Origin: Aureimonas sp. Leaf427 | Lineage (GTDB): Bacteria > Pseudomonadota > Alphaproteobacteria > Rhizobiales > Rhizobiaceae | Direction: 5' to 3' | Length of the DNA stretch: 64,000 nucleotides | NCBI RefSeq assembly: GCF_001425485.1 | Contig: NZ_LMQW01000043.1 | Span: 103,035-167,034 of the forward strand | Part shown: positions 56,597 to 64,000 of the stretch, in pieces | Layout: the number at the start of each line of letters is the position of its first letter | Numbering within the stretch: position 1 is the stretch's first letter | Position numbers and translations under genes: made by a program | Notes under the pieces: generated by a model | The model's database searches: none | Told to the model about the DNA's origin: nothing | What the model saw: the letters and a program-made list of their open reading frames with translations, nothing else

Positions 56597-57046
56597 ATGG
56601 ACAACCGGTCGGCCGGACTTCAGGAGACGGGCTCCGCCGCCTATGTGCTCGACGAGCAGGTGGGCTTCATCCTGCGCCAGGTCCAGCAGCGCCATGCCAC
56701 GATCTTCGTCTCGCATTTCGCCAGCGACCTGACGCCGACCCAGTGGGCCGTGATCGCCAAGCTCGCCGAGATCGGCGAGGTCTCGCAGAACCTTCTCGGC
56801 CGCCACACCGCCATGGACGTCGCCACGATCAAGGGCGTCGTGGAGCGACTCGTGAAGCGCGGCCTCGTGCGCACGCAGCCGGACCCCGTCGACCGCCGCC
56901 GCCTCTCCATCTCGCTCTCCCCCGCCGGCCGCGACTGCTTCGACGCCTCCGTCGCGAACGCCCGCACCGTGACGGAGGAGACCCTCCAGCCGCTGGACGC
57001 GCAGGAGCGACAGCTGCTCCTGGGGCTTCTGGAAAAGATCCGCTGA
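56597..57046 (+). CDS. MarR family regulator of the glycosidase/transporter locus
   Basis: A 149-residue MarR protein (LDEQVGFILRQVQQRHATIF; winged HTH near VATIKGVVERLVKRGLVRTQ; wing DPVDRRRLSISLSPAG). It resembles the NicR-like protein at 39387. GGAAGGG before ATG 56597 decides against 56582. It ends the plus-strand transporter genes after a 105-base gap. Its operators may be the paired 13-mers at 53.5 kb. Confidence 0.88.
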   Translation: MDNRSAGLQETGSAAYVLDEQVGFILRQVQQRHATIFVSHFASDLTPTQWAVIAKLAEIGEVSQNLLGRHTAMDVATIKGVVERLVKRGLVRTQPDPVDRRRLSISLSPAGRDCFDASVANARTVTEETLQPLDAQERQLLLGLLEKIR

Positions 57047-57168
57047 GAGGAACCGGAGGCCGGACGCGGCGCGGCCGTGCTGCTGGTCGAAGGCGCGTGG
57101 GTCCACAGTAAAGCGTCGATGTGCCCCGGGCATCGGTTGTCCGGGGCATAGGCCACTGCTCCCGCCCG

Positions 57169-57883
<715 letters not shown>

Positions 57884-57891
<8 letters not shown>

Positions 57892-59947
57892 GGGAGCCCT
57901 CCGCCGTGATGCTGTCTTCCGGCACGCCGATATAGGCTTCGATCACTTTCGGGTCCTTCTGCACCTCGCGGGCCGGGCCTTCCGCGATCTTCTGGCCGAA
58001 ATCGAGGACCGTCACGCGGTCGCAGAGGCTCATGACGACATCCATGTGATGTTCGATCAGGATCACCGTGATGCCGGCATCGCGGATCTTGCGGATGGCG
58101 GCGGTGAGTTCGGCGATGTCGGGCGCGGTGAGGCCGGCTGCGGGCTCGTCGAGGAGAAGGAGCACGGGATCGATGGCGAGCGCCCGCCCGATCTCCAGCA
58201 TGCGCTGCTTGCCGTAGGGAAGGTTGCGCGCCTCCACATGGGCGACGCCGCCGAGCCCGACGAAATCGAGGATCGCCATGGCGCGGCCGCGCGCCTCGGT
58301 CTCCTCCCGGCGGCGGCGGGGCGTGGCGAGGATCGCGTCGGTCAGCGTGCCGTCGAACGTGTGGTGAAGGCCGACGAGCACGTTTTCGAGCGCCGTCATC
58401 TCGCGGAAGAGCTGGACGTTCTGGAAGGTGCGCGCGACGCCGGAGAGCGCGATCTGCGAGGGCGTCAGACCGTTCAGCCGCTTTTCGCCGCCCGCGACGG
58501 CGAGCGTCACCGTGCCGCCCGTCGGTTTGTAGATCCCGGTGAGGACGTTCATCATCGTGCTCTTGCCGGAGCCGTTCGGGCCGATCAGCCCGTGGATCGT
58601 GCCGGGGCGGATGTCGAGATCGACATTGTTGAGGGCCTTCAGCCCGCCGAACTGCATCAGCGCCTGATCGACCTTGAGGAGGGAGCCCGCCGCGCCGCCC
58701 TTGCCGCCCTTGGCGATGAGCGCCGTTCCGTCGGTCGAGAGCGTGCCGCCTTGCGCGGTGTGGGCGGGGCGAAGGGCGGGGATCTTCTCGCGCAGGAAGC
58801 CGATGATGCCGTCCGGCAGGTAGTAGACGACGAAGAGGATCATCAGGCCGAAGACGGTCAGTCGAAAGTCCGTGACCGATTCCAACGCCAGCGTCGCGGG
58901 GAAGAAGAGGATGCAGAGGACGACGGGCACGATGATCCGGAAACGGTTCGGCCGCTTGCGCAGGAAGGCATTGGCGCCGACGAGGACGGCGGCGAGCGCG
59001 ATGATGCCGGCCATGATCCGCACGAGTTCGATGTCGGCCAGAATGTTCGGCATCATGACGATGATGGCGGAGCCGATGAGCGGTCCGGCCCGCGACTTGC
59101 GCCCACCCATGGTGACGGCGAGGAGGAAGAGGACCGTCAGCTCGAAGCCGTAGGAGTTCGGCGCGACATAGCGCTCCGACCAGGCGAAGAGCGCGCCGGC
59201 AAGGCCGGCGAGCGCCGCCGAGACCGCGAAGGCGTAGATCTTGTAGCGATAGACGCTGACGCCCATGCAGTCGCAGGCGATCGGGGAATCGCGCAGGGCC
59301 TCGAAGGCGCGGCCGAAGGGCGAGCGGACGATGCGGTTCACCACGACGATCGTCACCAGCAAGGCCGCGCAGACGAGGTAGTAGAATTCGAGCTTGCGGC
59401 CGGCGGAGCCCCAGAGGGGCTCCATGCCGACGAGCGAGAAGTCGAGGACGCGCGGCGGCGGCAGGGTGATGCCGAGCGGACCGTTGGTCAGCGGCGTCAG
59501 CTCGTTGATGAAGATCTGGATGATCGTGCCGAAGGCGAGCGTGACCATGGCGAGATAGGGGCCGGTCACGCGCAGAGCCGGCACGGCGAGGAGGAGGCCG
59601 AAGCCGGCGGTGACGCCGATGCCGGCGAGGAGCCCGAACCAGATGCCGAGCTTGAACTTCAGGAAGAGGATCGCCGCCGCATAGGCCCCGATGCCGAAGA
59701 GGCCGGCATGGCCGAGGCTGACCTGGCCGGTATAGCCGACGACGATGTCGAGCCCGAGCACGAGGATCGCGTAGATCGCGATGACGGTGAGGAGGTGGAT
59801 GTAATAGGTGCTGGTGACGACCAGCGGGAAGACCGCGAGCACGAGGATCAGGAGGCCTGCGCCGACGAGGCTCATGCCGCGAATGGCGGGCCGACCGGAT
59901 GCGGCGGCAGGCCCTGCGGCGGCGGCGGTCGAGGGGGAAGGGGCCAT
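57884..59947 (-). CDS. LivM-LivG fusion: ABC permease joined to ATP-binding domain
   Basis: A 687-residue fusion. Residues about 25-350 form a LivM permease (VVGYTGQVSLGHAGLFGIGA and NGPLGITLPPPRV). A linker follows. Residues about 420-680 form a LivG ATPase with Walker A GPNGSGKST near 450, and signature and Walker B regions LPYGKQRMLEIGRALAI and LLLLDEPAAGL. Such fusions are known in proteobacteria. The start at ATG 59947 leaves an Ala/Pro-rich N-terminus before the first helix. Confidence 0.94.
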
Positions 59948-60008
59948 GCGTCGTGAGCTCTCGTTGTCGAACGCGGGTCGGGTCGGCGGGATCGGGCGAC
60001 CCGGCCGC

Positions 60009-60881
60009 TCAGACCTTCTTGATGACGGCCTTGCCGAACAGGCCGACGGGCCGCACGGACAGGACCACGAGGAGGAGGATCAGGCCCGGCACGTCCTTGT
60101 AGCCGGTCGAGATGTAGAAGCCGGTCAGCGTTTCCGCGACGCCGAGGATCAGCCCGCCGACGATGACGCCGAGGCCCGATTCCAGCCCGCCGATGATGGC
60201 GACGGCGAAGGCCTTCAGCGCCAGGACCGCGCCCATCGTGGCTCCCGTCAGCGTCACCGGCGCGACGAGCACGCCCGCGAAGGCCGCCGTCATGGCCGAG
60301 ATCGAATAGGACAGGGTGATCACGCGCTGCGTGTTGATGCCCATCAGCCCGGCCGCGTCGATATCGTCGGAGGTCGCGATCACGGCCTTCCCCCAGATCG
60401 ACTTGCGGTTGAAGATCTCGACCGCCAGCATCATGAGGAGTGCGCCGGCGATGATGAGCATTTCCATCGGCAGCATGCGGATGCCGCCGAACTGGACGGC
60501 GGTCTCGGAGACGGGCGAGGGGAACTTCAGATCGTCGCGGCCCCAGATGTTCTCGGCAAGGTTCCGGAAGATGATGCCGAGCGCGATCGTCGCCATGATC
60601 CATCCGTATTCGGACTTGATCTTGATGGCGGGGCGCACCGCCAGCCGCTCCACCACCGCGCCGAGCCCGAGCCCGAAGACGAGGACGAGCGGGATCATCA
60701 GCCAGTAGCCGGTGAAGGGCGCCAGCGTCAGCCCGAAGAGCGCGCCGAGCGCCAGCGCCTCGCCCTGGCCGAAGTTCAGCGTCTTCGAGGTGGCGAAGGT
60801 CAGCTGATAGCCGAAGGCGATGGCGGCGTAGATCATGCCGATCGCCACGCCCGACGCGATGAGCTGAAGAAAGATGTTCAT
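60009..60881 (-). CDS. livH: LivH, branched-chain amino acid type ABC permease
   Basis: A 290-residue permease with about eight helices. Typical motifs are GMIYAAIAFGYQLTFATSKT, NFGQGEALALG and GGLESGLGVIVGGLILGVAE. It follows the binding protein and precedes the LivM-LivG fusion by 61 bp. The gap starts with the 16-bp element also found after ccoN. Confidence 0.95.
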   Translation of the reverse strand: MNIFLQLIASGVAIGMIYAAIAFGYQLTFATSKTLNFGQGEALALGALFGLTLAPFTGYWLMIPLVLVFGLGLGAVVERLAVRPAIKIKSEYGWIMATIALGIIFRNLAENIWGRDDLKFPSPVSETAVQFGGIRMLPMEMLIIAGALLMMLAVEIFNRKSIWGKAVIATSDDIDAAGLMGINTQRVITLSYSISAMTAAFAGVLVAPVTLTGATMGAVLALKAFAVAIIGGLESGLGVIVGGLILGVAETLTGFYISTGYKDVPGLILLLVVLSVRPVGLFGKAVIKKV

Positions 60882-61030
60882 GCCTCAGAACCGTCCGGGT
60901 GGCTTCGTTGCAGTCGCCGCGGGCATCGACGATGCCGCGACAGGTCGAACTGGAGATGCGGCGCCCGGAGCCGCGCGAGCCGCCGGCGGCCCGGCCGCCT
61001 CGCGGCGGGGATATCCGTGCCTTTGCTCCG

Positions 61031-61057
61031 GCCCGGCCTTACGAAGCGAAGCCGGGC
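61031..61057 (-). promoter_or_regulatory. Hairpin after the Liv-type binding-protein gene
   Basis: Arms GCCCGGC and GCCGGGC enclose a 13-base loop. It lies 17-43 nt after the binding-protein stop. It resembles in position the hairpins after the two Pot-type binding-protein genes. Confidence 0.4.
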
Positions 61058-61073
61058 TGAAACCACGCGGGTC

Positions 61074-62321
61074 TTACTGGCTGATGGCCGGATTCGAGCT
61101 CGGGTCCTTCAGGCGGACGACGCCGGCATTCTTGGCGTCCTCCTCCTTGTCGTAGACGATCTTGCCGTCCTGCACGCGGCCGAAGACGACCATGTTGCGG
61201 GTGATGGCGTTGTGATCCGTCGCGGAGAAGGGCTTCTCGTAGGTCGTGACCACGCCCTCCACCTTGGCCTCCAGATTCTCCAGCGCCTCGCGGATTTCGG
61301 GGCCCTCGGTGGAGCCGGCCTGGGTGATCGCGGCGGCGAGGAGATAGACCGAATCGTAGCTCTGCGCGCCGGCGACGGGGGTCGGAATCTTCTGGACGTT
61401 GTTGGCCTTGTAGTAGCTCTCGAGGAAGGCCTTGCGCTTGGGAAGGGTCTCGTCCTCGATGAAGGTCTGCGGCATGATCACGCCGTTGCCGTTGGCGCCC
61501 GCGATGTCGATGAAGCTCTGCATCGAGGAGGGCCAGGAGGTGATCATCGGCACTTTCCAGCCGAGCTTGGCCATGCCGTTCGCGATCTGCCCGAGCTCCG
61601 GACCGATGCCGTAGGCGAGGATCACGTCGGCGCCCGCCTGCTGTGATTTGAGCAGCTGCGCCGTCATGTCCACGTCCTTGACGTTGAACTTCTCGACGGC
61701 GACCGGCGCCAGGCCCTTGGCGGTCAGGTACTTCTCGATGTCCTCGCGGCCGAGCTGGCCGTAATTGCTGCTGTCGGCGAGGACCGCGATCTTCTGGTGG
61801 CCGCGGGCGAGCGCCTCGTCGACCATCATCGAGGCCTGCAGGACGTCGTAGGCGGAATTCCGGAAGACGTAGTTGTTGTCGTAGTCGGGCTGGAGGAACT
61901 GGTTGGTGATGATCGTGCCGGTCGCCACGTTGTTGAAGACCGGGATCTCGGCCTCCTGATAGAAGCGCTGGGCCGCAAGGGCGACGCCGGTGTTGATGAA
62001 GCCGAGGGTCGCGACAACCTCTTCCTTGTTGATCAGCTCCTGGGCGACCTGCGCGCCCACTTCGTTCTTCGCCTCGTCGTCCCGCTCGATCAGCTCGATC
62101 GGCCGGCCGAGCACGCCGCCATTCGCATTGATCTCGGCTGCGGCGATCCGGGCGCCGTCGCGCATCGAGACGCCCATGGCGGAGGAGCCGCCGGTGAAGG
62201 GGCCGGACACGCCGATCTTGATCGGGTCCGCCGACTGCGCCTGTGCCGCGCCGGATACGAGACCCGCCAGAACCGAAGCGCCGAGCAGCGCACAAGCAAA
62301 CCTGCGCGTGATGGATGTCAT
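61074..62321 (-). CDS. Liv-type ABC transporter periplasmic binding protein
   Basis: A 415-residue binding protein with a Sec signal (FACALLGASVLAGLVSGAAQA, cleavage near residue 28). The mature start ADPIKIGVSGPFTGGSSAMG is typical of the LivJ/peripla_BP_6 family. GGGAGGATAGCAAG precedes ATG 62321. It leads the operon with livH, livM-livG and livF. The ligand could be an amino acid or an amide or aromatic acid, which this family also carries. Confidence 0.93.
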   Translation of the reverse strand: MTSITRRFACALLGASVLAGLVSGAAQAQSADPIKIGVSGPFTGGSSAMGVSMRDGARIAAAEINANGGVLGRPIELIERDDEAKNEVGAQVAQELINKEEVVATLGFINTGVALAAQRFYQEAEIPVFNNVATGTIITNQFLQPDYDNNYVFRNSAYDVLQASMMVDEALARGHQKIAVLADSSNYGQLGREDIEKYLTAKGLAPVAVEKFNVKDVDMTAQLLKSQQAGADVILAYGIGPELGQIANGMAKLGWKVPMITSWPSSMQSFIDIAGANGNGVIMPQTFIEDETLPKRKAFLESYYKANNVQKIPTPVAGAQSYDSVYLLAAAITQAGSTEGPEIREALENLEAKVEGVVTTYEKPFSATDHNAITRNMVVFGRVQDGKIVYDKEEDAKNAGVVRLKDPSSNPAISQ

Positions 62322-62602
62322 CTTGCTATCCTCCCAGGGCCGCCCTCGAGCCTGTTGTGCGGGGCAGACCGACCGTTCTGGCCCGCTTTTGCGGGCTCGT
62401 TGGGTCAAGTGTTGCGGAAGGGTCGGCGCTTGTCCAGTGAAGACAGGGCGGCTCATTCTAAAGAACGATACGCGGTGCGGAGGAGGGGCTTAGGCTAGCG
62501 TTCTCAATGGAATGGCGGGGTAGGCCGAGCCTTCGAGGTCTCTATCGGAGTCTCGCGAACGGCACGTCCTTGTGCAAGAAGCGGTTGAAGCGCCTGCTCC
62601 CC

Positions 62603-62621
62603 GCCCCGAACGAAGCGGGGC
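62603..62621 (-). terminator. Possible terminator hairpin after the aminotransferase
   Basis: GCCCCG and CGGGGC arms around a 7-base loop, 22-40 nt after the aminotransferase stop. There is no clear T-run on the minus strand, so rho-independent function is uncertain. Confidence 0.4.
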
Positions 62622-62642
62622 AGGGATCGGGCGTGTGAGGGC

Positions 62643-63830
62643 TTAGGCGGCCTTGGCGAGGACGGCGGGGCGGGCGCCGTAGCTCGACTGGGCGGCGGCG
62701 ACTCCGGAGCCGAGTTCGATCCGGGCTCCGCAATCGACGAGCGCCATCTCCGCCGCGGCCAGGGCGCCGAGCAGCATCACCTCGTTCGTCGCGCCGATAT
62801 GGCCGATGCGGAAGACCTTCCCGTTGAGGCGCGCGAGGCCGGAGCCGAAGGACACGCCATAGCGATCGAAGGCGCGGCGCAGAACCGCGACCGCGTCGAC
62901 GCCGGGCGGCGTGTAGACCGCCGAGACCGTGTCGGAATGCCATTTCGCCTCCTTCGCCACGAGGTGGAGGCCCCAGGCGGAGACGGCGGCGCGCACGCCG
63001 GAGGCGACGTGACGGTGGCGGGCGAAGACGTTTTCCAGCCCTTCCTCGAAGAGAAGATCGAGCGAGGCGCGAAGGCCGCGCAGAAGGACGGTGGCGGGCG
63101 TATAGGGGAAATAGCCGTCCTTGTTGGCGCGCATCATGTCTTCGAAGGAGAAGAAGCAGCGCGGAAAGGTCGAGGACTTGTGTGCCTCCAGGGCCTTCTC
63201 GCTCATGCAGATGATGGCGAGGCCCGTCGGCAGCATGAAGCCCTTCTGGCTGCCGGACACGATGCCGTCCACGCCCCACTCGTCCATGCGGAAATCGATC
63301 GAAGCGATGGACGAGACGCCATCGATATAGAGGAGGGCGGGGTGGTTCGATGCGTCGAGCGCCCTTCGCATGCCGGCGACGTCGGAGGTCACGCCCGTCG
63401 CCGTCTCGTTGTGCGTGCCGAGCACGGCCTTGATCCGGTGCTCCTTGTCCTTCGCCAGACGATCCGCGAAGATTTCGAGCGGAACGCCTTCGCCCCACTC
63501 GGCCTCGACGATTTCGGTCTCGAAGCCGAGGCGCCGGCACATGTCCGCCCAGAGGGTGGAGAACTGGCCGAAGGTCGAGACGAGCACCTTGTCGCCGGGA
63601 TTGAGCGTGTTCGTCAGCACCGCCTCCCAGCCGCCCGTGCCGGACGAGGGATAGATGAAGGGCTGGCCCGTCTGCGTCTTGAAGACTTTCTTCAGGTCCG
63701 AAAAGAGCGGCAGGGTGAGCTTGGGAAAGTCCGGGGAGCGCATGTCCTCCTGCGGAATGTTCATCGCTCTGCGGACGGCATCCGGGACATTGGTCGGGCC
63801 GGGAATGAAGAGGCCGGGGTGATGGTGCAT
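62643..63830 (-). CDS. Serine-glyoxylate-type aminotransferase (class V PLP enzyme)
   Basis: A 395-residue class V aminotransferase. The opening LFIPGPTNVPDAVRRAMNIP and PSSGTGGWEAVLTNTLNPGD are typical of the serine/alanine/aspartate-glyoxylate group. The PLP lysine is Lys196 in SGSQKGFMLPTGLA, and Asp170 in YIDGVSS contacts the pyridine ring by family analogy. It would transfer an amino group to glyoxylate to make glycine. GAGG precedes ATG 63830. It lies upstream of the Liv operon, so it could work on an imported amino acid; this is an inference. Confidence 0.85.
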   Translation of the reverse strand: MHHHPGLFIPGPTNVPDAVRRAMNIPQEDMRSPDFPKLTLPLFSDLKKVFKTQTGQPFIYPSSGTGGWEAVLTNTLNPGDKVLVSTFGQFSTLWADMCRRLGFETEIVEAEWGEGVPLEIFADRLAKDKEHRIKAVLGTHNETATGVTSDVAGMRRALDASNHPALLYIDGVSSIASIDFRMDEWGVDGIVSGSQKGFMLPTGLAIICMSEKALEAHKSSTFPRCFFSFEDMMRANKDGYFPYTPATVLLRGLRASLDLLFEEGLENVFARHRHVASGVRAAVSAWGLHLVAKEAKWHSDTVSAVYTPPGVDAVAVLRRAFDRYGVSFGSGLARLNGKVFRIGHIGATNEVMLLGALAAAEMALVDCGARIELGSGVAAAQSSYGARPAVLAKAA

Positions 63831-64000
63831 CGCTATCCTCAAGAGATCGCGGCGAACGAAGCGTCGCCTTTGGTGTGTCTTGAAGTCAACGCGACGCCAC
63901 GAAGGGTGCCCGCATGAATGCGGTCCCTCCATCGCGGTGCCCATCGTCGCGAAGGTCTCCCGGCGACGACGGTGCTCCCGGGTGGGGGTCTTGAAAAGTC

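Overview
The window is about two-thirds G+C and densely coded, with ATGA-type overlaps inside operons. It looks like chromosomal DNA of an alphaproteobacterium, most likely Hyphomicrobiales (Rhizobiales). The reasons are haem-type FixL/FixJ pairs with a FixK-class regulator, the ccoNOQP-ccoGHIS order, methyl-accepting proteins ending in xWxxF, and several Pot- and Liv-type ABC importers. The genus is not resolved. I found no rRNA, tRNA, CRISPR array, insertion sequence or prophage.

Region 1 (1-25.6 kb) is a low-oxygen respiration and sensing island. It has the 3' end of a FixL-like kinase with its FixJ (1-961), a DUF2721 protein, a zinc alcohol dehydrogenase, a soluble PAS chemoreceptor, the complete cbb3 oxidase operon (ccoNOQP) and its assembly operon (ccoGHIS plus a small membrane protein). 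A transmembrane chemoreceptor follows, broken by one in-frame amber codon, then an aldehyde dehydrogenase/DUF779 pair and a FIST/DUF6976-like protein. Next come a complete haem-PAS FixL and FixJ, a four-cysteine single receiver protein resembling FixT, and a FixK-class regulator. Four sites fitting TTG(A/C)-N6-(T/G)CAA lie 79-95 bp upstream (site centre to start codon) of ccoN, ccoG, the alcohol dehydrogenase and the FixT-like gene, which suggests one FixLJ-FixK regulon.

Region 2 (25.6-35.3 kb) has a secreted SGNH-like protein, two small unknown genes and a PotABCD-type ABC importer with a PuuR-like XRE-cupin regulator. A histidinol-dehydrogenase paralogue outside any his operon faces away from that regulator.

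Region 3 (35.3-46.4 kb) is a full nicotinate degradation cluster. nicR-nicA-nicB run on the minus strand and nicC-nicD-nicE-nicF-nicX-nicT diverge from them. Together they cover uptake, hydroxylation to 6-hydroxynicotinate, conversion to 2,5-dihydroxypyridine, ring cleavage to N-formylmaleamate, deformylation, deamidation and isomerisation to fumarate. Known catalytic residues are conserved at family positions in NicC, NicD and NicX. A strong bidirectional terminator closes the plus-strand operon.

Region 4 (46.4-57.0 kb) is an unrecognised catabolic locus and the best candidate for an undescribed system. It has a purine-nucleoside/MTA-phosphorylase-like enzyme, a GH106-like glycosidase, an MGH1/GH63-like glycosidase and a Pot-type binding protein on the minus strand. 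Two permeases, an ATPase and a MarR regulator run on the plus strand. The divergent promoter carries two near-identical 13-mers placed symmetrically.

Region 5 (57.1-63.8 kb) is a branched-chain-amino-acid-type ABC importer with a LivM-LivG fusion, followed by a serine-glyoxylate-type aminotransferase. Hairpins follow the binding-protein gene in all three importers.
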